NCBI GenBank assembly: GCA_963677085.2 | Contig: CAXXFH010000003.1 | Coordinates: 806,001 to 870,000 of the forward strand | From: G963677085 sp963677085 | GTDB taxonomy: Bacteria > Planctomycetota > Planctomycetia > Pirellulales > Thermoguttaceae | Length of the DNA stretch: 64,000 bases | Direction: 5' to 3' | Part shown: piece by piece, positions 9,280 to 20,330 of the stretch | Layout of the letters: each line of letters starts with the position of its first letter | Numbering within the stretch: the stretch's first letter is position 1 | Position numbers and translations under genes: made by a program | Notes under the pieces: model-generated | Database searches by the model: none | Seen by the model: only the letters and a program-made list of their open reading frames with translations | Told to the model about the DNA's origin: nothing

Positions 9280-12200
9280 ATGAAAACAAAAGCGATTTCA
9301 CTTCTCGTGCTCCTGCTGGGAGTCTCAGGCTCGTTTTTGGCCGGAGCGGAGGCCACGGCGAACACCGACTACGAGAAGGCGGCCAAGGAGGCGGAAGCGG
9401 CGGTCGCCTCCGCAAAGACCGCCGCTCAACAGGCTGCCGTCGCACAAACCAGCGCCGAGCAAGCTGCCGCAGCGAAGCGTCAGCAGGCCGTCGATGCCAA
9501 GAAGAAGGTCGATGATCTGGTCGCCGGCCAGCAGAAGCCGGCCGAGGCCAATCTGGCCGCCGCCGTCAAGGCCGCGACGGACGCCGCTGGCACCAAAGCC
9601 TCCTCCGACAAGACCTTGGCAGAAGCCATCGCTGCCGTCGCCGCGGCACAACAGGCAAAGGATGCGGCCGAGAAGGCAGCCCAGGAGGCGGAAGCCAAGA
9701 CCAAGGCCGTTTCCGAGGATGCTGCCAAGAGCGAGGAGGAGAAGAAACTAGCTGCCGACGACGCGACGGGCAAACGTAAGGCCGCCGACGCGGCCAGTGC
9801 CGCCGTGACCCAGGCGCAACAGAAGGTCACACAGGCGCAGGCCGCTGCCACCGCCGCCGCCACGAAAACGGCTGAAGCCGAAACGCAGAAGAAGTCGGCC
9901 GAAGAGGCATTGACGAATATCAAGAACCAAGTCGCTGCCGCCACCCAAGTGCAGCAGGCGGCCGAACAAGCAGCCAAAGACGCGGAAACCGCGGCCACGA
10001 CGGCGAAGACGGGAGCGGACAAAGCTCGGGCAGCGCAAGCGGCTGCCGAAAAGGCCGCCATCGACAAGCGTGCCCTGGCCAACCAGGCCAAGGTCGAGGC
10101 AAGCCCGGAGGCTAAGGCGAAGGCCGACTACGATGCGGCCGAGAAGGCAGCCAAGGAGGCGGAAGCTGCGGTCGGCCCTATACAGGTCGCCATGAAAGAG
10201 GCCGACGTGGCCTACGCCAATGCGAGGAAAACAGCCAACGCCAAGCGCCAGCAGGCTACGAATGCGAAGAATTTGGCGGGCGAGCCGGGCGTAAAAGAGT
10301 TGGAGCGGGCTGAGGCCAATGTGCCTGTGGCCATCAAAGCCCTGACCGACGCGACCAACGCCAAGCCCCCCTTGGATAAGGCGTTGGCCGATGCCAAGGC
10401 TGCCGCGCTCCCACTGCAGCAAGCTTACGATGCGGCCGAGAAGGCGGCAAAAGAGGCAGAGGTCGTGGCGAAGGCTGCCTCCGTCGCGGCCAGCCAGCTC
10501 GACGACGAAGCCAAGAAAGCCACGGCCCAAGCGGCCGGCAAGCGCAGAGCGGCTGACATTGCCAAGGCCGCCTTGGACAAAGCACGGCAGAGCGAGCAGA
10601 AATTGCAGAACCAAGCCAACGAGGCGCCGCAGCTGTTGGCCGAAGTCGAGCTGCAGAAGAAGGCAGCCGACGAGGCTTTGGCTAACGCCAAGAACCAGGT
10701 TGCCGCGGCCACGGCTGCTCACCAGGCAGCCGAGCAGGCTGCGTTGGCTGCGGAGGCCAACGCCAAGGTGGTTCCCGAGGAACAGAAGCAGCAGGCCACA
10801 GCCGACGCGGCCGCCAAACGCAAGGCGGCCGACGAGGCCAAGGCCGCCCTGGCTCAAGCGCAGCAGCGCGAGAAAGCGGCACAAGCTCCGGCCACGGCCG
10901 CTGCAAAAACGCTGGCCCGGGCGACGGCGCAGAAGAGAGTGACCGAAGCTGGCTTGACGAACATCAAGAAGCAGGTGGCCGCCGCCACTACGGCTTTGGC
11001 GGCAGCCGAGAAGGATGCTCAGGATTTCGCGAAGGTCGCCGAGGAGAAGAATCTGGCGGCAGCGCAAGCCGCTGCCAAACGCAAAGCGGCGGCAGATGCC
11101 GCCGCTGCGCTGGCTCAGACGCAGCAGGGCGAGCAGCAAGCCCAGGCCCAGGCCACGGCCGCCGCGCAGAAGATGACCGAAGCGCAGGCACAGAAGAAAT
11201 CGGCCGACGAGGCTCTCGCGAACGTCAAAAACCAAGTGGCCGCGGCTGCCACGGCTTCTCAAACCGCCGATCAGGCCGCCCAGGCTGCCGAAGCCAACGC
11301 CAAGCAAGTCGCCGCGGATGCCGCCAAGCCGGACGCGGAGAAGAAGCAGGCCGCCGACGAAGCCGCTGCCAAGCGCAAGGTGGCCGACGAGGCCAAGGCC
11401 GCCTTGGCCCAGGCACAGCAAGCCGAGGAAGTAGCGCAGCTCCAGGCCTCCGCCGCTGCGCAGAAGCTGGCCGAAGCTGTGGCGCAGAAGAAGCCGGTTG
11501 ACGATGCCTTGGCGACCGCCAAGACCAAGGTAGCTGCCGCCTCTACGGCAAACCAGGCGGCCCAGGAAGCGGCCAAGGAACTCATCCAACTCGGCACGGC
11601 AAAGCAGCAGACCGCAGCGGAAGCTGCCGCCAAGCGCAAAGTGGCCAATGAGGCCAAAGCTGCTCTGGCCCCAAAAGCGAAGACGCTGGAACAAGCACTA
11701 GTTAAGGCCAACGCCGCCAAACAGGCGTTGGACCGAGCCCAGAAGCGGAAGCAGTCGACCGAAGATGCCTTGGCGAGCCTCAAGAAGCGGATCGCCTCGG
11801 CCAAGGAGACACACGTGGCGGACGAAGAAGCGGCCAAGGCAGCGGAAGCCGTGGCCGCTCCGTTGCAGGTGGAAGCAGAAAAAACTCGGGCGGCGTATTT
11901 GGCTGCCATGAACGTCGCCAACGACAAGCGAACCCTGGCCGAGAAGGCTAAGGCCGTGCTATACCAGCTGTTCGCTGCCAGGCAGGTGGCAGACCTTTTG
12001 GAGAGTTCTGAGCCGGCGAAGCCGGCGAACCGGATCGATGAGATTGTCTTTGCGAAGTTGAAGGCGTTGGGTGTCGAACCGGCCCTCTGCTCCGACGCCG
12101 TGTTTATCCGTCGTGCCTTTTTGGACCTGACGGGCAAACTACCCACCGCGGAACAGGCCAAAGCATTCATTCAAGATTCGGATCCGAACAAGCGCGTCGC

Positions 12201-13581
12201 CTTGATCGACCGTCTCCTGAACCAGACCGCGCATTTCGATTACTGGGCCATGAAATGGAGTGATGTCCTGAGAGTCAAGGCGGAGTTCCCCGTCAAGGTT
12301 TGGCCCAACGCGGCGCAGGCCTACCACCGCTGGATATGGGAATCCGTTGCCCAGAATAAGCCGTACGACCAGTTCGCCCGGGAACTGCTCACCTCCAGTG
12401 GCAGCAATTTTCGCGTTGGGCCGGTCAACTTCTACCGCGCCATCCAGGACAAGACGACCGAGGGCATCGCCTCGTCCGTGGGATTGGCCTTGATGGGCAC
12501 GCGGATCCACTCCTGGCCCGAAGACCGTCGCGCCGGCATGGCGGCGTTCTTCTCGCAGGTCGGCTACAAGCCCACCAGCGAGTGGAAAGAGGAGATCGTC
12601 TTTTGGGATCCCCTCAAATCGACCGCCGTGCCCGGCAGCATCGCGCCGGGAATCGACGCCGTTGCCAAGTCGGTGGTCGCCACCAATCAAATTCCGCAGG
12701 TGCTGGCCGCACCTTTGAGCGAAAACGGGCCGTTGGCGGCCGTCTTTCCCGACGGTACCAAGACAACGATTCCGCCCAACCGCGATCCGCGAGAGGTGTT
12801 TGCCGATTGGCTGATTCGGCCGGAAAATCCCTGCCTCGCCAAAGCCATCGTCAACCGTACCTGGGCGTGGGCGATGGGACGGGGCATTATCCATGAGCCG
12901 GACGACATTCGAGAGGACAACCCACCTAGCAACCCCGAACTCTTGGCCTACTTGGAAAAGGAACTGGTATCAAGCGGCTACGATGTGAAGCATCTGAAGC
13001 GGCTGATCTTCACTTCGACCGTGTACCAGTTCTCTTCAATACCGAGGTCGAAAGGTCCGGAAGCGCGAGCCAACTTCGCCAGCTACCAGTTGAGGCGAGT
13101 GGAGGCTGAAGTGTTGATCGATGCGCTGAACGAAATCACTGGCAGTTCGGACCTGTACACCAGTGCTGTCCCGGAGCCTTTTACCTATATTCCCCATGAC
13201 ATGTCTGCCGTGGCGCTGGCCGACGGCAGCGTGACCAGTTCATTCCTGCAGTTGTTCGGACGTTCCGCGCGGGCTACGGGGATGGAAAACGAGCGTATCA
13301 ACGAGCTTGCCTCGTCCCAGTGGCTGCACATGCTGAATTCGGCCACAATTCAGGACAAGCTTCAGCGCGGACCGAAGCTCGCGGCGATGGTTTCCTCCGG
13401 TGGCAGTGCGAATGAAATCGCCGAGATGCTTTACCTGACAATCCTCTCGCGGTTTCCGACGGATGCCGACGTCAAGGCCGTGGAGGAACACGCCAAAACT
13501 GGAGTGGCGAAAGGACGCGACGTCTGGATCGATCTCGCCTGGGCGTTAATCAATAGTCCCGAGTTTCTTCTGCGGCATTGA
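9280..13581 (+). CDS. Exported alanine-rich coiled-coil protein fused to DUF1549-DUF1553
   Basis: The ATG at 9280 is preferred over an adjacent in-frame GTG at 9277 because GAGG lies 9 bp upstream of it. The product is 1433 residues. A signal peptide (about 1-24) leads into some 880 residues of Ala/Lys/Glu/Gln-rich sequence predicted to be continuous coiled coil. This region has an imperfect repeat of about 90 residues; variants of KRKAADEAKAALAQ recur near 9767, 10538, 10811, 11077, 11362 and 11626. From about residue 916 comes DUF1549 (FLDLTGKLPT), and from about 1165 DUF1553 (NRTWAWAMGRG, STVYQ). Planctomycete DUF1549/DUF1553 proteins usually carry a cytochrome c-like PSCyt1 domain in front; no CxxCH is seen here. 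It is first in a cassette with DUF1501 and PPC genes. The molecular role of these families is not established. Confidence 0.9.
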   Translation: MKTKAISLLVLLLGVSGSFLAGAEATANTDYEKAAKEAEAAVASAKTAAQQAAVAQTSAEQAAAAKRQQAVDAKKKVDDLVAGQQKPAEANLAAAVKAATDAAGTKASSDKTLAEAIAAVAAAQQAKDAAEKAAQEAEAKTKAVSEDAAKSEEEKKLAADDATGKRKAADAASAAVTQAQQKVTQAQAAATAAATKTAEAETQKKSAEEALTNIKNQVAAATQVQQAAEQAAKDAETAATTAKTGADKARAAQAAAEKAAIDKRALANQAKVEASPEAKAKADYDAAEKAAKEAEAAVGPIQVAMKEADVAYANARKTANAKRQQATNAKNLAGEPGVKELERAEANVPVAIKALTDATNAKPPLDKALADAKAAALPLQQAYDAAEKAAKEAEVVAKAASVAASQLDDEAKKATAQAAGKRRAADIAKAALDKARQSEQKLQNQANEAPQLLAEVELQKKAADEALANAKNQVAAATAAHQAAEQAALAAEANAKVVPEEQKQQATADAAAKRKAADEAKAALAQAQQREKAAQAPATAAAKTLARATAQKRVTEAGLTNIKKQVAAATTALAAAEKDAQDFAKVAEEKNLAAAQAAAKRKAAADAAAALAQTQQGEQQAQAQATAAAQKMTEAQAQKKSADEALANVKNQVAAAATASQTADQAAQAAEANAKQVAADAAKPDAEKKQAADEAAAKRKVADEAKAALAQAQQAEEVAQLQASAAAQKLAEAVAQKKPVDDALATAKTKVAAASTANQAAQEAAKELIQLGTAKQQTAAEAAAKRKVANEAKAALAPKAKTLEQALVKANAAKQALDRAQKRKQSTEDALASLKKRIASAKETHVADEEAAKAAEAVAAPLQVEAEKTRAAYLAAMNVANDKRTLAEKAKAVLYQLFAARQVADLLESSEPAKPANRIDEIVFAKLKALGVEPALCSDAVFIRRAFLDLTGKLPTAEQAKAFIQDSDPNKRVALIDRLLNQTAHFDYWAMKWSDVLRVKAEFPVKVWPNAAQAYHRWIWESVAQNKPYDQFARELLTSSGSNFRVGPVNFYRAIQDKTTEGIASSVGLALMGTRIHSWPEDRRAGMAAFFSQVGYKPTSEWKEEIVFWDPLKSTAVPGSIAPGIDAVAKSVVATNQIPQVLAAPLSENGPLAAVFPDGTKTTIPPNRDPREVFADWLIRPENPCLAKAIVNRTWAWAMGRGIIHEPDDIREDNPPSNPELLAYLEKELVSSGYDVKHLKRLIFTSTVYQFSSIPRSKGPEARANFASYQLRRVEAEVLIDALNEITGSSDLYTSAVPEPFTYIPHDMSAVALADGSVTSSFLQLFGRSARATGMENERINELASSQWLHMLNSATIQDKLQRGPKLAAMVSSGGSANEIAEMLYLTILSRFPTDADVKAVEEHAKTGVAKGRDVWIDLAWALINSPEFLLRH

Positions 13582-13665
13582 TCGCTGCCAAAGCGGTGGC
13601 CATAACGCGAAACGGTCGGTTTCCTGGCACGAAAATCAAGGGATGAGTGAAGGAGAACGGAAATC

Positions 13666-15081
13666 ATGAGTACCAACCACAATCGAGACAACCGAGAGCA
13701 TGTGTCCCGGCGCGAGGCCATGCGACGCGGCGTTTTGAGCGCGGCGGGTATGGTCGCGGCCAGCGGTTTGAGTTCCCCCGTCTTTGCGGCCGAGGCCGCA
13801 AAGACGCCCGAGCAGATAGCCGCCGAACAGAAGGCTGCCCGAGACGCGGCGGCCCAAGCCAAGGCCAAAAGCAAGGGCAAGATCAAGTCGGTCATTCAAA
13901 TCTTTTTGTGGGGCGGCATGTCGCACAACGATACTTGGGACCCGAAGCCGGGTACGGGTTACGACTACTTGGGTGAGTTCGACAAATTCATCCCCACCAA
14001 CGTGGAAGGAATCCAACTCGGCTCGCTGTTCCCCCACTTGGCCAAGCAGGCCGACAAGTACTCCTTGATCCGCAGCATGACCCATGGCATCAACGGCCAC
14101 GAGACGGCGGCCTACCTGATGCAAACCGGCCACAAGCCCGGCGGGCGGCTGGCTTACCCCAGTGTGGGCGCTATATTCGCCTTCTCCAAGAAGGATGAGT
14201 ATGAAGGGTTGCTTCCGCCTTACGTCGTGATGACACGGGCAGCCGGACGGTTTTCCGAGGAGGGCTTCCTGGGGCCCGGGTACAAACCTTTCGCTACGGG
14301 CGGTGATCCGAACGCGGAACGCTTTGAAGTGCAGGGGATCGTCAATAGGGGAATCAATGACGCCCGGCAAAAGGCCCGCCGTGAATTGGTCGACAAGATG
14401 AATACCATGGGCTACGGCCTTGCGGACGTCCCGGAGATGGCTGCCGCCGAGGAGGCCAAGCAGAAAGCCTACGGATTGATCTTGGGCAAAGGGAAGGAAG
14501 TATTCAATCTCGGAAACGAACCTACGGAGCTCAGAGATCGCTACGGCCGGCACACGTTCGGTCAGGAATGCCTGGCGGCGCGGCGGATGGTCGAGGCGGG
14601 GGTGCCCTACATCACCATCAGCTTCCCTGGTGGCTGGGATACGCACGGAAACCACTTCCCGACGATGAAGCGACAGTGTCCCTGGTTGGACCAAGGACTG
14701 GCAGCGCTGCTTGGGGATCTGAGCGATAAGGGCTTGCTGGATAGCACCTTGGTTTGGTGCACCGGCGAGTTTGGCAGAACGCCGAAGGTGTCTTGGGAGC
14801 CGCCTTGGAACGGCGGTCGCCATCACTTCGGGCCGGTCTTCACTGTGTTGGTCGCCGGTGGCGGATTCAAGGGCGGTCGCGTCGTTGGTTCGTCCGATGA
14901 AAAAGGAGAGAAGGTCCAGGAAAGGCCCGTCTACCCGGCGGACCTGCTCGGCAGCTTCTATCTGTTGGCCGGCATCGACGCCACCGCCAAGTTGCCCCAT
15001 CCCTTGGGGTTCGATGCCCACGTCTTGGACACCGAAAAGGAAGGCATGAAGTCGGCCGGACTTTTGGAAGAGATCATGTAA
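13666..15081 (+). CDS. DUF1501 domain-containing exported protein
   Basis: The 471-residue protein has an N-terminal Tat-like signal (SRREAMRRGVLSAAGMVAASG, shortened: SRREAMRRG...) with cleavage near residue 45. The body shows DUF1501 landmarks: GGMSHNDTWDPKP, TCxGEFGRTP-type block (WCTGEFGRTPKVS) and GGRHH near residue 385. DUF1501 is related to the alkaline phosphatase/sulfatase fold and is usually encoded next to DUF1549/DUF1553 genes in planctomycetes, as here (84 bp downstream). An enzymatic role in the cell envelope or paryphoplasm is suspected but unproven. Short A/K-rich sequence after the signal echoes the upstream coiled-coil protein. Confidence 0.93.
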   Translation: MSTNHNRDNREHVSRREAMRRGVLSAAGMVAASGLSSPVFAAEAAKTPEQIAAEQKAARDAAAQAKAKSKGKIKSVIQIFLWGGMSHNDTWDPKPGTGYDYLGEFDKFIPTNVEGIQLGSLFPHLAKQADKYSLIRSMTHGINGHETAAYLMQTGHKPGGRLAYPSVGAIFAFSKKDEYEGLLPPYVVMTRAAGRFSEEGFLGPGYKPFATGGDPNAERFEVQGIVNRGINDARQKARRELVDKMNTMGYGLADVPEMAAAEEAKQKAYGLILGKGKEVFNLGNEPTELRDRYGRHTFGQECLAARRMVEAGVPYITISFPGGWDTHGNHFPTMKRQCPWLDQGLAALLGDLSDKGLLDSTLVWCTGEFGRTPKVSWEPPWNGGRHHFGPVFTVLVAGGGFKGGRVVGSSDEKGEKVQERPVYPADLLGSFYLLAGIDATAKLPHPLGFDAHVLDTEKEGMKSAGLLEEIM

Positions 15082-15204
15082 CCGTCGATGGTGTGTGGCC
15101 ATCGGGAACGCGGGGGGCGGCTGCCAGGCAGTATCCCCCGCGCGCGACCGCAGCATTCCCGTGTGTTTTCGCCGATGCCGAGGTGGCAGACGATGGAGGA
15201 ACTC

Positions 15205-17580
15205 GTGAGCAAACTAAGAACCTATCCAGAAACCACAAAAAATGTCTCCCATGGGCGGGGATTGATTGCATCTCCGAGAGTTCTCGAATCGGTTCCAAAA
15301 AGGCTTCCAATCTTGGGGCTGGCCATACTCTTGGCCGCAGCATCCTCGGCCTGGGCGCAGAATCAGTACATCGGTTACGTCTATCCCGCCGGCGGCCAGC
15401 AGGGCGACACCTTCGCGATCCGGTTGGGTGGACAAGGGCTCGTCGATGTCTCCGGTGTGGTTGTGAGCGGGGAAGGGGTTTCCGTTCGGCTGGTCGATTA
15501 CTACAGGGTCTGGAACAATCAGGAGATGGGGCTGCTCAGGCAGCAACTGAACGAGTTGAAGAAGAAGGAAACGACGGTGGGCGACGTGATGGCCGCCAAG
15601 ATGGCCTTCTTTGAGTTCCCCGCGCGTGTTGAACCACCCAAGGTCGAAGGGCTGGTATGCTCAGTATGCGGTACGGTCAACCCCATTGACGCTACCGTCT
15701 GCAGCCAGTGCAATGCGAATTTGGAGAAACCGAAGGCCGCGACACAGGACAAGACGGACGCGAAAGAGAATGCCGAACTGTCCGAAAAAGAAGTGGCAAA
15801 GCAGAACCTGATCGAACGGATTCAAAGGGTTTTCGCGGAAGACGAGCGTAACCCGGCCGTTCGTGCCCACTGCGAGCTCGTCTTTGCCGAGGTCACGGTG
15901 GCCTCCGACGCAAAACCGGGCCGGCGAGAGATCAGGGTGATCACCAAGCGGGGGATTTCTAACGCGATGTCCTTCTACGTGGGCCAAGTGCCCGAAATCG
16001 CCCGCAAGCCGATGAAAACCTGCAATAAGCCGGTGCTCGGCAAGGAGTATCTGGCCCAACGCAAGAGGCCGAAGGAAGAAGAGGAAGTGCGCATCGAAGT
16101 GCCGTGCGCGATGAACGGCCAAGTCGCGGCGGGCGAGGTGAACCGGTACCGTTTCGAGGCGAGTGAAGGACAGCGTTTGGTCATCAGTGTCAAAGCTCGG
16201 CACTTGGTCCCCTACGTCGCCGACGGTGTTCCCGGTTGGTTCCAAGCCGTGCTGAAGCTCTACGACGCCGACGGTAAGGAAGTAGCGTACAACGACGATT
16301 TTCGATTCGATCCCGACCCGGTCCTCTACTATGAGGTCCCCGCCGACGGTGAATATCTGCTCACCATCAACGAGGCACTCTTTCGCGGCCGCGAGAGTTT
16401 TGTGTATCGGATTACCATCGGTGAGTTGCCATTTGTGACGAGCATCTTCCCCTTGGGGGGCCGTGTAGGCGAGCCGGTTAAGATCGAGATGAACGGCTGG
16501 AATCTGGAGAAGTGTACGCTGTCGCCGCCTCCCAAGGACACAGCAGCCGGGACTCACCTGATCGCCGCTACGAACGGAATATACGCCTCCAACTACGTTC
16601 CGTTCGCTCTGGACACGCTGCCCGAGTGCCTGGACAACGACGCCAACGACGATCCGTCCAAGGCGCAGAAGGTGACGCTTCCCATAATCGTCAATGGGCG
16701 AGCGGATCGCCCGGGTGACTGGGATGTCTTCGAGGTGGAAGGGAAAGCTGGCGAGACAATCGTCGCGGAAGTGCACGCGCGCCGGCTCGGCTCCCCCTTC
16801 GATTCCTTCGTTAAAGTCACCAGCGCGGATGGCAAGATCATCGCGCTGAACGACGATCATTACGACGCGGGATCGGGGTTGAACACCGACCACGCTGATT
16901 CCTACCTCATGGTCAAGTTGCCCGCCGACGGAAAATACTACATTCACCTCGGCGATACCAGGCGACATGCAGGAAAGGCGTATGCCTACCGGCTCCGGAT
17001 CAGCCAACCGCGACCCGATTTTGTATTGCGGGTGATCCCTTCCCGAATCGTTGTCCGCAGCAAGTCGGCTGCCAACGTGACCGTGTTCGCCATCCGCAAG
17101 GACGGATACAACGGGCCGATCAAGCTGAGTTTCAAGGATCTGCCCGAGGGGCTCGAATCGCCTGGCGCCACGCTGGCGGCCAATAAAGAGGCCGTGGGGA
17201 TGACATTGAAAACGAGCCTTACCGAGATGGAAAAGCCCGTCTACCTCACCGTCGTGGGCAGTGCGATGATCGGGGACCAGGAAGTTGTTCACGACGCCGT
17301 GCCGGCCGAAGACAGAATGCAGGCCTTCCTGTGGCGCCATCTGTTGCCTGCGGAAGACCTGCCGGCCCTGGTCTACAATGCGTCCTACCAGCCACCAGCC
17401 GATCGCGTTCGCCCGCCCATTCGCGATGAGGATCGACCGAAGGATGCGAAACGCACGTTGAGAAAGGCGTCGGTCGACTTGTATTTGAGACAGATCGAAA
17501 TCCTCTATCAGAATTGGTTCCTCACTGACGAGTTCGCCAACAAACAGATCGCGGGCGTAGAAGCCCGTCTCATTCAATAA
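15205..17580 (+). CDS. Exported PPC-domain protein with internal zinc ribbon
   Basis: The GTG at 15205 is chosen because GGAGG sits 5 bp upstream; in-frame ATGs at 15193 and 15088 are less well placed. The product has 791 residues. An extended N-terminus precedes a hydrophobic signal (LGLAILLAAASSAWA). A four-cysteine zinc ribbon (CSVCG...CSQCN) lies at about residues 151-170, unusual in an exported protein. Two PPC-type beta domains follow (about 310-420 and 500-600; DWDVFEVEGKAGE, ADGKYYIHLGD). The gene follows DUF1501 closely and completes a DUF1549/1553-DUF1501-PPC cassette common in planctomycetes. PPC domains commonly accompany secreted proteins and may mediate binding; the complex is hypothetical. 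Confidence 0.85.
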   Translation: MSKLRTYPETTKNVSHGRGLIASPRVLESVPKRLPILGLAILLAAASSAWAQNQYIGYVYPAGGQQGDTFAIRLGGQGLVDVSGVVVSGEGVSVRLVDYYRVWNNQEMGLLRQQLNELKKKETTVGDVMAAKMAFFEFPARVEPPKVEGLVCSVCGTVNPIDATVCSQCNANLEKPKAATQDKTDAKENAELSEKEVAKQNLIERIQRVFAEDERNPAVRAHCELVFAEVTVASDAKPGRREIRVITKRGISNAMSFYVGQVPEIARKPMKTCNKPVLGKEYLAQRKRPKEEEEVRIEVPCAMNGQVAAGEVNRYRFEASEGQRLVISVKARHLVPYVADGVPGWFQAVLKLYDADGKEVAYNDDFRFDPDPVLYYEVPADGEYLLTINEALFRGRESFVYRITIGELPFVTSIFPLGGRVGEPVKIEMNGWNLEKCTLSPPPKDTAAGTHLIAATNGIYASNYVPFALDTLPECLDNDANDDPSKAQKVTLPIIVNGRADRPGDWDVFEVEGKAGETIVAEVHARRLGSPFDSFVKVTSADGKIIALNDDHYDAGSGLNTDHADSYLMVKLPADGKYYIHLGDTRRHAGKAYAYRLRISQPRPDFVLRVIPSRIVVRSKSAANVTVFAIRKDGYNGPIKLSFKDLPEGLESPGATLAANKEAVGMTLKTSLTEMEKPVYLTVVGSAMIGDQEVVHDAVPAEDRMQAFLWRHLLPAEDLPALVYNASYQPPADRVRPPIRDEDRPKDAKRTLRKASVDLYLRQIEILYQNWFLTDEFANKQIAGVEARLIQ

Positions 17581-18075
17581 TAGCCACCGAAGAAATGAAG
17601 GGCCTGCCGGAAGACGCCTTGTGGACGAAGAGAGGCTCGCTTGGAGTACGCTCTTTGCTCATTCGCATCCGCCAGGTTTCGGGGTGACCTTCGCCCAACG
17701 GATCGTGCTGGCGGCGACGATTGAACCATTGCTTGCGTTTGCTTCTCGCCAGCGCCTCGATCGGCAACACGTCGGCTTCTTCACTTAGTGGTGGATCGAC
17801 AACCCGCTTGCGCAGGCGTGCCAGAAGGTTCCAGGCCAGGCGTTGCCGTTGATTTGCAGTTCCTTGGCCAGCAAGCTCGTTAGTTGCGAAGAGCGTATTG
17901 AACGGGGAGCTTTTTCGACAAGGGCTGCTGGAAGTGAATCCAGCGGCCCTTGTCTGCGCATTTCGTCGCCTCAACCGCAATCGAGTCGCACGGTTGATGT
18001 TCTACGCCTACGTCATCGAAAGCCAGTTGCTCCGAAAACGCGTGGTAGGAAACAACTCGATCGAAACGGGTGACA
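17581..18075. other. Intergenic region, 495 bp, no recognisable gene
   Basis: The region lies between two convergent genes. A minus-strand open frame at 17570-17980 has basic composition (KRKQWFNRRRQ) and might be residue of a mobile gene. It overlaps the end of the PPC gene antisense and matches nothing I recognise. No terminator with a T-tract is evident. Confidence 0.4.
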
Positions 18076-19446
<1,371 letters not shown>

Positions 19447-20330
19447 TTGCTAAAATCCTTCTGGAAAAAAACGAGTAAGAGTACTTGCAGGCAGGCCTCG
19501 GGTTGCCCGGAGTGAGCCTGCCAGGTTGCCTGCAACGGAGCATCCAGTCGGTGCTGACTGACGAGCGATTTCAATTACCGCTCCACGCTCAATTATACTT
19601 GAAATCCTCAGCCGTTTGTATCGCCCCGGCCGAATTCGCAGCGATGGGCCGTGGGCGGATTTGGAAAGCCCTGGCACACAGAGCGTGCTGCGAAAGAACT
19701 TAAACGAGGATCATGCTCCTTGGAAACCGAGGGTTGGCGTCGAGTCGCGACGATGGGCGGCAGCCGTCCGTTTCATTCGCGAACACGCCTGCCGCAGTAT
19801 CGGCGTAGAGAACGTGGCGACAAAGTCGCCTTTTGGTCGGGTACCGTGAAACGGCGTTTTCGCCGCCTTTTGAATGGCTCGGTCCACGACGAAATCATGC
19901 GTGTCCGCATGGAACGGGTGTGTGAGCTACTGACCGAAACCGAAATGCCAATGGCGTAAGTCGCGTGGACCATCGGCCTCCGCGACCAAGAGTGTCTTGG
20001 CGTGGTTTAAGCCGCAAAGGGGCATGCCCCTGAGGCCATTTTGCGAGGAGAACGCACAAAAGTGCTGGTGGCAAATGTAAGCAAGACTTTGTTTGTTCAA
20101 AAAACTGCAACGACCGCGAAATCGTGGCAAGGAATCAGGGTCGTGCATCTGGAGTCATAAGGAGTCGGTCGACATTCAGGCACTTCGGATTGAAACCGAT
20201 TCCCCGTCTGTGCGCGTCGCACGAGACGTTGCTCGAACGAAAGTGGTGTTGGCTTTCCTATTCGACATCTCGTCGTTGGTAGCACCTGACCATCGGTAAT
20301 CAACCGTCTTACAGGCCATCGACCGGCGAT
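19447..20330. other. 884-bp region with a decayed regulator, otherwise empty
   Basis: Apart from the AraC-type remnant at about 19729-20063 on the plus strand, I see no coding signal here. The open frames are short and out of register with each other. A promoter for the minus-strand oxidoreductase gene is expected in its first 200 bp, but no boxes are obvious. Confidence 0.5.
19729..20063 (+). pseudogene. Remnant of XylR/AraC-type regulator (DNA-binding domain)
   Basis: Three pieces of one AraC-type DNA-binding domain follow each other in different frames. AAVRFIREHACRSIGVENVA comes first. After a frameshift near 19835, KRRFRRLLNGSVHDEIMRVRMERVCELL and the start of the next helix (TETEMPMA) follow. 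After an in-frame TAA at 19957-19959, VAWTIGLRDQECLGVV continues the second helix-turn-helix. The pattern aligns well by eye with the C-termini of the three intact XylR-like regulators in the window. The ligand-binding domain is missing. This is a dead duplicate. Confidence 0.75.

Noticed and set aside
9325..12170. Long minus-strand open frames (up to 648 codons) opposite the coiled-coil gene
   Set aside because: They are antisense shadows of the Ala/Lys-rich repeats (reads as Leu/Arg/Gly-rich), lack start signals and resemble no protein.
15661..17577. Minus-strand 638-codon open frame opposite the PPC gene
   Set aside because: The plus-strand frame has signal peptide, zinc ribbon and PPC motifs; the antisense frame has none.
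17570..17980. 136-codon minus-strand open frame between the PPC and oxidoreductase genes
   Set aside because: Basic, no known motif, overlaps a real gene end, no ribosome site; left as unresolved.
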